DNA of 17,046 nucleotides, taken from JBHEPS01 sp046261635. GTDB lineage: Bacteria > Acidobacteriota > Thermoanaerobaculia > Gp7-AA8. A model generated the notes under the pieces. It was not told the origin of the DNA. It saw only the letters and a program-made list of their open reading frames with translations, and did no database searches. The position numbers were made by a program, and so were the translations under genes. Of this stretch, positions 7,444 through 15,296 are shown piece by piece; the first letter of the stretch is position 1; the number at the start of each line of letters is the position of its first letter. The stretch is from contig JBHEOL010000090.1 of assembly GCA_046261635.1 (NCBI GenBank), positions 1-17,046 of the forward strand, read 5' to 3'.

Positions 7444-8979
7444 TCACGGAGTGGCATGTCCGGCGCCGGGGGCGAGCCCGAGAGGTCTCGTTCGGAGACG
7501 CTCGACGGTCCGCTCCTCGCCCGCTTCGGCGAGGAGTGCGAGTTGCAGCGCGCGGGCCAGACCGTCCACCCACTGTCGCGCGCGACGCTCGTCCAGCGTC
7601 TCGAGCTCCGCTTCCAACCGGTCCGCCTCCTTTCTGAAGTGGCGGCGGACCCGCTCGAGCAGGGTCTCGTGAGCTCCGCTCTTGCGGGCCACGCGAAGCG
7701 CGTCGAGGATGAGCACGTTCGTCGTCCCTTCCCAGATCGGAAGCACCTGCGCGTCGCGGAGCAGCCGGGGAAGAGGAGACTCTTCGATGTAGGCGTTTCC
7801 TCCGATCAACTCCATCGCTTCCGAGACGCAGGGAACCGCGAGCTTTCCGGTGATCGCCTTCACGACCGGGACGAGGATTCGGAGCTCCCGCTCGGCCTCG
7901 CCGTCACCGCCGTCGGCGCGATCGAGCGTCCGGATCGCATGGAACGTGAGAAGAAGCGCTGCCAGATGCTCCGCTTCGAGGTCAGCCAGAACCTCCGCGG
8001 CGAGCGGATGCTCGACGACCTTCCTTCCGAACGCGACGCGCCGCTCGTCGTACCACTTCGCCTCGTGAATGGCCCGCCCGATGACCGCCACGGATGCAAC
8101 CGCGTTGTAGATCCTCGAGAGGTTCATCATCTCCAGCATCGCGCCGAAGGGCCCGATCTCCTCGGCCGTCGCCCCGGCGAGAGTCACTTCCCCCGTCGGC
8201 ATCGACCGGACGCCGAGCTTGTCTTTGATCCGGTCGATCGTCACGCCGGCATTGCCGCGCGGATGAACGAGCCATGTTTTCAGCCCCTTCGTCCCGGCAG
8301 CCCCACCCTCCGGTCTCGCGGTCACCAGAGCAGCCTGCGCATCCACGTTCGAGCAGAACCACTTCTGGCCGGTGAGCGACCACAGCCCGTCCTGTCGGCG
8401 CGTCGCGATCGTCTCGTTGGCCCCGACGTCCGACCCCCCAGCTTTCTCGGTGACGAACATCGCGCCCGTCCATCGGTCCCGCGGCTCGATCGCCCCCAGG
8501 TGCGGGACGACTCTGGCGGCCTGCTCCGACGTTCCCCATCGCGTGACGATCCTCGCCACCCCGTCGGTCATGCATAGCGGGCAGTAAAGCCCCATCTCCG
8601 CCATCGCAAAGAGGTAACCCATCGCGAATCCGACGGTATGGATCGAGGTGCCGTGCTCCGCGAGAGTCGCGGCGTCGTACTTCATGGCGACCATTCCGGA
8701 GCCGTAAGCGATCGACTCCATCTGCCGATAAGCGGGGTGATAGTCGACCTGGTCGATCCTGTTTCCTGCCGGGTCGTGAGTCACCAGGCGTGGCGACTCG
8801 CGGTCGGCGACGGCGGAGAGCGGCGCGACGACCGAGGCCGCAAGAGCGCCCATATCCTCGAGCTTCGGCCCGGCCCAGGCGCGGTCAGCCGGCGCGAGCG
8901 TGGAGGCGAGCACCTTCTGGAGAGCAGGCGACGCCTCCCAGTACGAGACGTCCGGTGGATCGGGAATCAGTGATTGCAT
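7444..8979 (-). CDS. Acyl-CoA dehydrogenase family protein, AidB-like
   Basis: The 511-residue product follows the AidB-type acyl-CoA dehydrogenase layout, longer than the roughly 380-residue classical enzymes. Points of similarity, remembered from E. coli AidB, are VDYHPAYRQM (78-87), CPLCMT (133-138), MFVTEKAGGSDV (174-185), LTGQKWFCS (202-210), IKDKLGVRS (251-259), EAMELIGGNAYIEESPLPRL (387-406) and PIWEGTTN (414-421). E417 is the candidate catalytic base. The family binds FAD. AidB itself is linked to the alkylation-damage response and binds DNA, but many relatives act in fatty or branched-chain acid oxidation, so substrate is not assigned. ATG 8979 is preferred because the longer frame to 9048 runs into the secF terminator. 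No ribosome binding site is visible; TATGCT ends six bases before the ATG. It is not linked to other lipid genes here. Confidence 0.88.
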   Translation of the reverse strand: MQSLIPDPPDVSYWEASPALQKVLASTLAPADRAWAGPKLEDMGALAASVVAPLSAVADRESPRLVTHDPAGNRIDQVDYHPAYRQMESIAYGSGMVAMKYDAATLAEHGTSIHTVGFAMGYLFAMAEMGLYCPLCMTDGVARIVTRWGTSEQAARVVPHLGAIEPRDRWTGAMFVTEKAGGSDVGANETIATRRQDGLWSLTGQKWFCSNVDAQAALVTARPEGGAAGTKGLKTWLVHPRGNAGVTIDRIKDKLGVRSMPTGEVTLAGATAEEIGPFGAMLEMMNLSRIYNAVASVAVIGRAIHEAKWYDERRVAFGRKVVEHPLAAEVLADLEAEHLAALLLTFHAIRTLDRADGGDGEAERELRILVPVVKAITGKLAVPCVSEAMELIGGNAYIEESPLPRLLRDAQVLPIWEGTTNVLILDALRVARKSGAHETLLERVRRHFRKEADRLEAELETLDERRARQWVDGLARALQLALLAEAGEERTVERLRTRPLGLAPGAGHATP

Positions 8980-9045
8980 GCGGCGAGCATATCGCAGGGA
9001 TCCGTCTCCCGTGATCGGGGAACCCCGGCGGGATGCGCCCCGGTT

Positions 9046-9080
9046 CAAAAAAGAAAAGGGGAGGCGCCAGGCCTCCCCTT
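9046..9080 (-). terminator. Rho-independent terminator of the lolA-tgt-yajC-secD-secF unit
   Basis: Read on the minus strand, arms GGGGAGGC and GCCTCCCC (9071-9078 and 9058-9065) form a perfect 8-bp stem, extendable by two A-T pairs, around a 5-base loop. It is followed by a T-rich tract (9057 down to about 9047, TTTTCTTTTTT). It lies 25 bases after the secF stop and just upstream of the acyl-CoA dehydrogenase start, so it separates the two transcription units. Confidence 0.9.
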
Positions 9081-9104
9081 CGATCCCTGGACTCCGTTGG
9101 AGTG

Positions 9105-10253
9105 TTACGACTTGCCGCCGTACATTCCCTTCGGGCCGATGAAACGATTCCAGGCGAGAACGATCGCGGGGACGACCGTGAGGGTCGAGTAGGTGCCAGC
9201 GATGGTTCCGACCAGCAGCAGGAGAGCGAATTCCTTGGTGACTTCGCCGCCCCAGAAGATCAGGGAGAGAAGCACGAGAACGACCGAGCCGCCGGTGAGG
9301 ATCGTCCGCGACAGGGTCTGGTTCATCGAGCGATTGAGGACGGTCGCGAAGTCTTCCCTGGCCCGGCTCTTCCTGACGTTCTCCCGAACGCGGTCATAGA
9401 TGACGACCGTGTCGTTGATCGAGTAACCGATGATCATCAGGAATGCCGCGACGGTGATGATCTCGAACTCGCCGTGGATCATGCCGAGGAAAGCGATCGC
9501 GAACATCGTGTCGTGAATGAGGCAGAGAACGGCGGCCACGCCGAACTTGAAATCGAACCGAACGGCGATGTACGCGCCCATCGCGAGCGTCGCGAGGATG
9601 ATCGCCCACAGAGCCTTCTGCTGGAGCTCACGGCCGACCTGCGGGCCGACGGTCTCCTGATTGAGGACGTTGAAGGCTCCCAGGAACGTTTGCTCGCCGA
9701 TGAGCTGAGCAACGGCCGGGCTGACTCCATCGACCGAGGTCACCTGTTCCATCGAGGTGAAAATGCCGATCTCGGAGCGGCGTGCGATGACCCGCTGAGC
9801 GAGATCTTCGTAGTGCGCCATCGCATCAGGGGAGGTGCCGCGGTTGTCGGGATCCTCCGCCTTGAGAAGATCCGCCAGCGCGGATCGCCCCTGATAGTTG
9901 AGGTCGAGCTTGCCGTTCCCCTCGGGATTGAGGCGCTGATTGAGGTTCCCGACGACCTGGCCGGCGTAGTCGCCCTCCTGCTGAATCTGAGGGAGGCGGA
10001 GCAGCACCGAGTGGTCCTCGGGGGGGCCGTACTGCTGGATCGTGGCGTCGGAGACGATGCCGCGAAGGTCCTGAATGGGAGGCTCTTCCTGGAACCGCAG
10101 AATGACGTTCGCGCCGCCGGCAAAGTCGATCCCGAGGTTCATCCCTCGAGTGAACAGCAGCGCGAGTCCGATCGCAATGAACAGGACCGAGAAGGCGATG
10201 GCGTGAAAGCGCCAGCGCAGAAAATCGATTTTAGAGTCGACGAAAAGATCCAT
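9105..10253 (-). CDS. secF: Protein translocase subunit SecF
   Basis: The 382-residue product is an inner-membrane RND-type subunit that works with SecD to drive late steps of Sec export using the proton gradient. Visible features are a first membrane helix (about 17-36), the P1 entry motif GIDFAGGANV (41-50), VGPQVGREL (202-210), and the helix carrying GYSINDTVVIYDRVREN (276-292), followed by further helices to the C-terminus. It is longer than the roughly 320-residue E. coli protein. The extra length lies in the periplasmic region (about 105-195) and includes FTSMEQVTSVDGVSPAVAQL (165-184), which resembles a helix-hairpin-helix. It starts 13 bases after secD, with GAGG overlapping the secD stop as a likely weak ribosome binding site. 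It is the last gene before the terminator. Confidence 0.97.
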   Translation of the reverse strand: MDLFVDSKIDFLRWRFHAIAFSVLFIAIGLALLFTRGMNLGIDFAGGANVILRFQEEPPIQDLRGIVSDATIQQYGPPEDHSVLLRLPQIQQEGDYAGQVVGNLNQRLNPEGNGKLDLNYQGRSALADLLKAEDPDNRGTSPDAMAHYEDLAQRVIARRSEIGIFTSMEQVTSVDGVSPAVAQLIGEQTFLGAFNVLNQETVGPQVGRELQQKALWAIILATLAMGAYIAVRFDFKFGVAAVLCLIHDTMFAIAFLGMIHGEFEIITVAAFLMIIGYSINDTVVIYDRVRENVRKSRAREDFATVLNRSMNQTLSRTILTGGSVVLVLLSLIFWGGEVTKEFALLLLVGTIAGTYSTLTVVPAIVLAWNRFIGPKGMYGGKS

Positions 10254-10266
10254 GTCGTATCAAACC

Positions 10267-11844
10267 TCAGATGCTGACGCGTTCCGGCCGGCGATCGCCG
10301 CGGAAGTAAACGAGCTCGAAGATCACTCTCGAGACGAAGAAGGCGGTGAAGATCGACGCGCCGAGACCCAGCAGCAGCGTGACCGCGAACCCTTTGACCG
10401 GGCCGCTGCCGAACTGGAACAGGAACAGCGCCGCGATGACCGTGGTCAGGTTCGTGTCGATGATCGTGCCGAAGGCGAGCTTGAATCCGCCGTCGATCGA
10501 AGCCCGAACCGACTTGCCACCGCGCAACTCCTCCTTGATCCGCTCGAACACCAGAACATTGGAGTCGATCGCCATCGCCAGAGTCAGGATGATGCCGGCG
10601 ATTCCCGGCAGGGTCAGCGTGGCGCCGATGTAGGACATCAGGCCGAGCAGAATCAGCAGGTTCATCAGAAGGGCGATCACGGCCGTGATGCCCGCGCCCT
10701 TGTACCAGAGAATGACGAACACGACCACGAGCGCGAACCCGATCACGGACGCGGTCACACCCTGCCTGATGGAGTCGCGGCCGAGCGAGGGGCCGACCGT
10801 CCGCTCTTCGAGCGTGGTCAGCGACGCCGGCAACGAGCCGCTCCGGAGAATCAGGGCGAGATCGACCGCTTCAGACTGCGTGAAACGCCCTTCGATGACG
10901 CCGTCGCTGTCGATCCGGCTGTTGATGCGCGGGGCCGACTCGATCTTGTTGTCGAGAACGATCGCGAGCTGCTTGCCGACGTTGTTCCCGGTCAGCTCTC
11001 CGAACTTGTCCGCACCTTCGGCAGTCATCGAAAAGCCGATCGTCGGCTCCCCCATCTGCCCCTTCTGGACCCGAGCGGTCTTCAGATCGCGCCCGGTGAC
11101 CAGCACCGTCTTCCGAACCGCCATGTACTGGCGGCCAGTGACGCGTCCGAACTCGTCCACCGAATCGGTGGGGAGCACGTCCACATCGTCGCGCATCGCC
11201 GCGGGCACCGCGTCGTAGGCAGCCTGTGCGTCCGAGAAGCTCGCGCTCTCGACGAGACGGAACTGCAGCTGCGCCGTCGTCCGGATGATCTCCTTCACGC
11301 GAGCAGGGTCGTCGACACCTGGAAGCTGGATCTCGATCCGCTTTCCACGCGGTCCGCCCTGACGGGCGATGATCGGCTCGGTCACCCCGAGCGCGTCCAC
11401 GCGGTTCCGGATCGTCTCGATCGCCTGACCCACCGTCTGCTCCTCGATCGCAATCGCGGCCGCATCGGTCAGCCTCGCCTCGAATCCATCACCCGAGCGG
11501 GAGACCGAGAACTCGGGGAAGGTCTCATCCAGCATCCGCTGGTAGTCGGCCGACGGGACATCGGCCGGAGGGGTGAGCTGGAACGAGCGCTCTCCGATCC
11601 GTCGCGTCTGAGGGGTCGGCAGCTCCAGAACCTGCGCGCGGGTTTTCGCGCGCTCCATCGATTGGTCGACCTCGGTCCGAAGGGCCTCGATCGTGTTCAC
11701 CTGCATGACCAGGTGGGTCCCGCCTTTGAGGTCGAGCCCAAGGTTGATCGGCTCGGGTCTGCTCTCAGTCGGGATTACCGCCAGGGTGGCCACGATCAGC
11801 ACACCGAGGATCAGTCCGATTTTCCACCACATGTTCCTGTTCAA
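10267..11844 (-). CDS. secD: Protein translocase subunit SecD
   Basis: The 525-residue product is the partner of SecF in the SecDF complex. It shows an N-terminal membrane helix (about 6-24), LGLDLKGGTHLVMQV (35-49) at the start of the P1 domain, IETIRNRVDALGVTEP in the periplasmic domain, RSGSLPA before the membrane bundle, and ILTLAMAIDSNVLVFERIKE in the RND core. No key region is missing. The start is TTG at 11844, with GGAGG (11852-11856) seven bases before it. An in-frame ATG at 11832 (MWWKIG) is the alternative and also has AGGAAC just upstream. The gene lies 21 bases after yajC and 13 bases before secF, as expected for one operon. Confidence 0.97.
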   Translation of the reverse strand: MNRNMWWKIGLILGVLIVATLAVIPTESRPEPINLGLDLKGGTHLVMQVNTIEALRTEVDQSMERAKTRAQVLELPTPQTRRIGERSFQLTPPADVPSADYQRMLDETFPEFSVSRSGDGFEARLTDAAAIAIEEQTVGQAIETIRNRVDALGVTEPIIARQGGPRGKRIEIQLPGVDDPARVKEIIRTTAQLQFRLVESASFSDAQAAYDAVPAAMRDDVDVLPTDSVDEFGRVTGRQYMAVRKTVLVTGRDLKTARVQKGQMGEPTIGFSMTAEGADKFGELTGNNVGKQLAIVLDNKIESAPRINSRIDSDGVIEGRFTQSEAVDLALILRSGSLPASLTTLEERTVGPSLGRDSIRQGVTASVIGFALVVVFVILWYKGAGITAVIALLMNLLILLGLMSYIGATLTLPGIAGIILTLAMAIDSNVLVFERIKEELRGGKSVRASIDGGFKLAFGTIIDTNLTTVIAALFLFQFGSGPVKGFAVTLLLGLGASIFTAFFVSRVIFELVYFRGDRRPERVSI

Positions 11845-11865
11845 CGCATTTCCTCCGCGCCGCGA

Positions 11866-12183
11866 TCATTCGCCCGTGGACGACCCTTCGACCAGGGACG
11901 TCACGGCGCTCTTGGCGAGCTTCACTTTCACGTTGTCTGCGATCTTGACCCAGACCACATCGTTCTCCACCGACTGCACCTGCCCATAGAGCCCGCCACT
12001 CGTGAGCACGCGGTCGCCCTTCTTGAGCGCCTGCAGCATCGCCTCGGTCTTCTTCCGCTGCCGGTTCGCAGGCGCGATCACCAGGAAGTAGAAGATCAGG
12101 ATGATGGCCGCGATCGGAAGGAACTGCGCGATCATCTGGCCGCCGCTCGGGCTCTGAAGGACAAGGATCGGGATTGACGTCAT
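11866..12183 (-). CDS. yajC: Sec translocon accessory subunit YajC
   Basis: The 105-residue product has the usual YajC length and plan: one membrane helix (about 19-38, FLPIAAIILIFYFLVIAP) followed by a cytoplasmic domain with QRKKTEAMLQALKKGDRVLT and GGLYGQV. YajC associates with SecDF at the inner membrane. ATG 12183 is used; a second in-frame Met at residue 17 (MIAQFL) would still keep the helix. No clear ribosome binding site precedes the first ATG, which follows an A-run. It lies between tgt and secD in the conserved order. Confidence 0.95.
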   Translation of the reverse strand: MTSIPILVLQSPSGGQMIAQFLPIAAIILIFYFLVIAPANRQRKKTEAMLQALKKGDRVLTSGGLYGQVQSVENDVVWVKIADNVKVKLAKSAVTSLVEGSSTGE

Positions 12184-12237
12184 TTTTTTGATTCTCAGGG
12201 TCGGGTCGTCTGGACTCGGACCTGGGTGGTCCCGCCC

Positions 12238-12281
12238 CGACTGGCTACTGAACCGGGTTCGCCGATGAATAAATCCAGTCG
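12238..12281 (-). other. Structured spacer between tgt and yajC
   Basis: The 103-base gap between tgt and yajC (12184-12286) is the longest inside the operon. It contains a 7-bp inverted repeat, CGACTGG (12238-12244) and CCAGTCG (12275-12281), enclosing GAACCGGGTTC (12250-12260), which can form a small inner stem. A second short pair (GGACC/GGTCC) lies next to it toward yajC. No T-run follows, so it is not a standard terminator. It may be an RNA-processing or attenuation element; function is unknown. Confidence 0.35.
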
Positions 12282-12286
12282 GCTTT

Positions 12287-13423
12287 TCAGACCTCCGGGT
12301 CCCCCGCAGCGGATTCCGCCAGCAGTTCCCGCCGGAACGATCCGAACGATTTGGACGCGATAGATTGGCGAATCCGCCTCATCAAGTCAAGATAAAACCA
12401 GACATTGTGCACCGTGTTGTAAACCGCCGCCGCGATCTCCCCGGCGACGAACAGATGCCTCACGTAGGCCCGGCTCACCGACCGGCACGTCGGGCAGGAG
12501 CAGTCGGGGTCGATCGGCCGCTCGTCCGCCCGGTAGCGGGCATTCTTGATCGCCAGTTTCCCCCTCCGCGTGAACAAGGTCCCGTTTCGGGCGTTCCGGG
12601 TCGGCATGACGCAGTCGAACATGTCGATCCCCGCCGCCACACCCTCGACCAGATCCTCCGGCGTTCCCACACCCATCAGGTAGCGCGGCCGGTCGGCCGG
12701 CAGCAGAGGGGCCGTGAAACGCATCGTCTCCAGCATCGCCTCTTTCGGCTCCCCCACCGATACCCCGCCGATCGCGATCCCATCGAACGGTAGCCCCCCG
12801 ACGAACTCGGCGCTCCGGCGGCGGAGATCGGGAAACGTCCCTCCCTGGACGATCCCGAAGAGAGCCGACTCCCCTTTTCTGGCCCGCAGCGAGCGCTCCG
12901 CCCACCGGTGGGTCATCTCCATCGACGCCTCCACCTCCGCCCGATCGAGACCCGAGCGGGGGCATTCGTCGAAGGCCATCGCGATGTCGACCCCCATCCG
13001 CTCCTGGATCCCGATCGAATCCTCGGGGGAGAGAAAATGACGCGAGCCGTCGAGATGACTCTGAAACTCCACCCCCTCCTCCCTCACTTTCCGGATCTCG
13101 GAAAGGGAGAAGACCTGGAATCCCCCGGAATCGGTCAGGATCGCGCGGTCCCAGCTGGTGAACCGGTGCAGGCCACCCATCTCCTCGACGAGCTCCACCC
13201 CGGGGCGCAGCATCAGGTGATAGGTGTTGCAGAGGATGATCTCGGGGCCGAGCTCGCGGAGCTGGTCCATGGTGAGCCCCTTGACCGAGGCAGCCGTGCC
13301 GACGGGCATGAAGACCGGGGTCGAGATGGTGCCGTGGGCCGTTCGTATCTCGCCGAGACGAGCGTCGCCATCACTGGCCAGGAGGTCGAACGCGAGGCGG
13401 GGGCGCGTGACGCCCGCGGTCAC
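12287..13423 (-). CDS. tgt: Queuine tRNA-ribosyltransferase (tRNA-guanine transglycosylase)
   Basis: The 378-residue product has normal bacterial Tgt length. The enzyme exchanges guanine-34 of GU(N)-anticodon tRNAs for the queuosine precursor preQ1. Active-site elements are seen: LTDSGGFQVFSL (96-107) with D98, GIVQGGTFPDLR (190-201), IGGVSVGEP (218-226), and DMFDCVMPTRNARNGT (267-282), where D270 is the predicted nucleophile. The zinc site is complete: C308, C310, C313 and H339. The start is GTG 13423, overlapping the TGA of lolA as GTGA, which implies translational coupling. No ATG offers a better start. The position before yajC-secD-secF is the classical neighbourhood, but queA, often upstream, is absent and lolA takes that place. 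Confidence 0.97.
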   Translation of the reverse strand: MTAGVTRPRLAFDLLASDGDARLGEIRTAHGTISTPVFMPVGTAASVKGLTMDQLRELGPEIILCNTYHLMLRPGVELVEEMGGLHRFTSWDRAILTDSGGFQVFSLSEIRKVREEGVEFQSHLDGSRHFLSPEDSIGIQERMGVDIAMAFDECPRSGLDRAEVEASMEMTHRWAERSLRARKGESALFGIVQGGTFPDLRRRSAEFVGGLPFDGIAIGGVSVGEPKEAMLETMRFTAPLLPADRPRYLMGVGTPEDLVEGVAAGIDMFDCVMPTRNARNGTLFTRRGKLAIKNARYRADERPIDPDCSCPTCRSVSRAYVRHLFVAGEIAAAVYNTVHNVWFYLDLMRRIRQSIASKSFGSFRRELLAESAAGDPEV

Positions 13424-14112
13424 CGCGATCCCGCCATCGTCTCGACGCGAACGGACGACGGGAGCGAAAGCTCGAACTTTGAATCGGGCAGTGGGCGATT
13501 CACTTTCACGGCTGAGAATTCGTAGCGGGTCAGGTCGCCGTCGGCTTCCTGGTACTCGAACGCGGTGGTGAGGTAGCTCTTCCGGTCGATCCAGACCTTG
13601 ATCTGTTTGACTCTTTTGGCGATGCGCCGGCTGCGCGGGGTGAGCTCGAGGCGGTAGGTCGGGGAATTGGAGGTGTCGACCAACTGGAACTCGAAGAAGG
13701 CATCGAGGTCGCCGATCGCGCCGGTTCCCGCACCGAGATAGCGGAAGATCCGGTCTTCATACTTCTTGATCTCGATCCGTTCGGCGCGGCGCAGGTCGGG
13801 GTAGTAAGTCGTCATCCAGCCGTCGGCGACGAGCATGTCGACCCGCTTCGGTTGATCGTAGGTCCAGAGCGCCCGGTTCGGCCGCGAGAAGATGAACGTT
13901 CCGGTCGACACCTCGGTGCCCGCGAGAAGCCCGACGGTCTTTTCCTGGCGGAAGCTGGCCTGAAGGGTCTGGATCTTCGTCTGCTCCTCGGAAAGCCGGG
14001 AGAGGACGCGTTCGATCTCGGTCCCCTCGAAGGTCGTTGCCGCCGGTACCGGCGTAATCAGCAGGAGGGAAAGAATCAGAAGGAATCCGCCTGGGCGGAC
14101 GAAGCGGATCAT
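13420..14112 (-). CDS. lolA: Outer-membrane lipoprotein carrier protein LolA family
   Basis: The 230-residue product starts with a signal peptide (MIRFVRPGGFLLILSLLLIT, cleavage likely after the Ala pair at 24-25). The mature part has LolA character: LSEEQTKIQTLQASFRQEKT (40-59), then SRPNRALWTYDQPKRVDMLV (76-95), DGWMTTYYPDL (97-107) and strand-rich repeats to the end. LolA ferries lipoproteins through the periplasm, so this implies an outer membrane. ATG 14112 is chosen because it opens directly into the signal peptide. The frame is open upstream to 14367, but those 85 residues look non-coding and overlap the divergent gene's leader. It overlaps tgt by four bases and is the first gene of the minus-strand unit. 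Confidence 0.9.
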   Translation of the reverse strand: MIRFVRPGGFLLILSLLLITPVPAATTFEGTEIERVLSRLSEEQTKIQTLQASFRQEKTVGLLAGTEVSTGTFIFSRPNRALWTYDQPKRVDMLVADGWMTTYYPDLRRAERIEIKKYEDRIFRYLGAGTGAIGDLDAFFEFQLVDTSNSPTYRLELTPRSRRIAKRVKQIKVWIDRKSYLTTAFEYQEADGDLTRYEFSAVKVNRPLPDSKFELSLPSSVRVETMAGSR

Positions 14113-14365
14113 GCGCTGCCCAACAGAGCGGAAAGCTTTTAAAATTTCAGAGCCCGGCAGCTTCGATCCGGGCCGGGGAGATGTCTCCTTCTCCTGTGTT
14201 ATTCTGACTGCGGCAGGCTCGGCCGCCAGATCTTGGAAGCGAGCGACACCGGGCATCGGGTGGTCATTCGAGGCGGGCGGGTTGGCACCGGGGGGCGTGA
14301 GGGACGGATCCGTCCCGCCGGGGGAAAAGACCGGGGAAACCCGGAACAGACCGTCGGGAGGTCCC
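14113..14365. promoter_or_regulatory. Divergent intergenic region between lolA and the exported-protein gene
   Basis: This 253-base region should hold promoters for both directions. An AT-rich patch at 14131-14148 stands out in GC-rich DNA and is an imperfect dyad (GAAA at one end, TTTC at the other). It lies about 20 bases before the lolA start and could be its -10 region. TGTTATTCT (14197-14205) resembles an extended -10 for the plus-strand gene but has no -35. GGGAGG (14356-14361), four bases before the plus-strand ATG, is a clear ribosome binding site. Open frames across the region on both strands look like non-coding read-through. Confidence 0.4.
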
Positions 14366-15211
14366 ATGGCTCAACGCGCAGCGTTCATCGCGATTCTGAT
14401 CGCGCTTCTGACGAGCTCCATTCATGCCGCCGTCGTCTACGATTTTCGGCAGACCGCGCGATCGGACGCCCAGGGGGGTGAACAGACCGAGACCTCCGGC
14501 AAGGGCGTGATCGAAGGCGATCGCAGCCGGGTCGATTTCACCGCGGGAACCGCCTTCCCGATCGGTTCCTACATCATCTCGAGGAAGGGCGCCGACCAGA
14601 TCCTCATGATCGACCCGAAACGTTCGGTCTATGGCGAGATCGATCTCTCGACGATGGCTTCGATGCTCGCTTCCGGCTCGATCGAGGTCTCCGGCGTGAA
14701 GACGAACGTGACCCAGCTCCCGGACCACCCGACGATTTCGGGCTTTCCGACCGACCACTACCGGATCGAGACCAGCTACCGGATCACGCTCAAGAGCGGA
14801 CCCCTTCCCCTCACTCAGGACGTCAACACCGTCATCGAGAAATGGACCACGAATGCATTCGGAGACGTGGCGGGTGGATTCCTGGACCGGAGCGTCCTGA
14901 GGACGGGCGAGCCGAACATCGACAAGATCCTCGAAGCCGAGTTCTCGAAGGTCAAGGGCCTGCCGCTGCGGCAGATCTCGACCGTGAACACCGTCGGCGT
15001 GGGGAGCCTCGCCCGGTCGAGCGACCAGATCGGCTATGCCCCGCGGAGAACGAGCGTGAACGAGATCCTTCTCTCGAATATCCGGGTCGAGTCGGTTCCT
15101 TCGAGCCTTTTCGAGATTCCCGCCGGCTACAGGCGCGCCGATGACAAGGAATCCAAGAGCGACGAAAACAGGATGACCGTGCTCTCGATGGAGGAGCCCG
15201 GAACGAAGTGA
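14366..15211 (+). CDS. Exported protein, DUF4412-like or LolA-like (function unknown)
   Basis: The 281-residue product has a signal peptide (MAQRAAFIAILIALLTSSIHA, cleavage likely after residue 21) and no other membrane segment, so it is periplasmic or outer-membrane facing. The mature part is strand-rich: YDFRQTARSDAQGG, GVIEGDRSRVDFTAGTAFP, YIISRKGADQILMIDPKRSV (65-84), then a Thr/Val-rich middle and SSLFEIPAGYRRADD (248-262) near the end. The pattern of recording a value, a 'last computed' line and a final 'IP.GY' resembles DUF4412 and other LolA/LppX-fold exported proteins; this is a recollected resemblance, not a search. No lipobox cysteine is present. The ATG at 14366 has a strong GGGAGG site, so the longer frame from 14111 is rejected. 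It diverges from lolA. Confidence 0.85.
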   Translation: MAQRAAFIAILIALLTSSIHAAVVYDFRQTARSDAQGGEQTETSGKGVIEGDRSRVDFTAGTAFPIGSYIISRKGADQILMIDPKRSVYGEIDLSTMASMLASGSIEVSGVKTNVTQLPDHPTISGFPTDHYRIETSYRITLKSGPLPLTQDVNTVIEKWTTNAFGDVAGGFLDRSVLRTGEPNIDKILEAEFSKVKGLPLRQISTVNTVGVGSLARSSDQIGYAPRRTSVNEILLSNIRVESVPSSLFEIPAGYRRADDKESKSDENRMTVLSMEEPGTK

Positions 15212-15264
15212 CGCCATCGCGGTTGCGGAGCCATTGATCGTGTTGTTACCATGACTCAACTCTG

Positions 15265-15274
15265 ACCGTACGGT
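15265..15274. promoter_or_regulatory. 10-base perfect palindrome upstream of M23 peptidase
   Basis: ACCGTACGGT reads the same on both strands and lies 22 bases before the peptidase start in the 85-base gap after the exported-protein gene. It could be an operator half-site pair or part of a promoter, but palindromes of this length arise by chance and no matching second copy is seen in the window. Confidence 0.2.
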
Positions 15275-15296
15275 TCCGGAAAGAGCTCACAGCCGA

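Noticed and set aside
7456..8577. 373-codon open frame on the plus strand opposite the acyl-CoA dehydrogenase
   Set aside because: Antisense shadow with Arg/Pro-rich, non-protein-like composition.
8980..9048. Upstream start of the acyl-CoA dehydrogenase at 9048
   Set aside because: It would place the start inside the T-tract of the secF terminator and adds residues not seen in the family.
10252..12177. 641-codon open frame on the plus strand opposite secD and yajC
   Set aside because: It is antisense to unmistakable secD and yajC genes; its product is low-complexity Arg/Asp/His-rich, as expected from the complement of GC-rich coding DNA.
14113..14367. N-terminal extensions of lolA and of the divergent exported protein
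   Set aside because: Both extensions precede typical signal peptides, overlap each other on opposite strands and look non-coding; the inner starts are better.
15212..15296. Promoter before the M23 gene
   Set aside because: Several TTG-type hexamers occur but none has a -10 at acceptable spacing.
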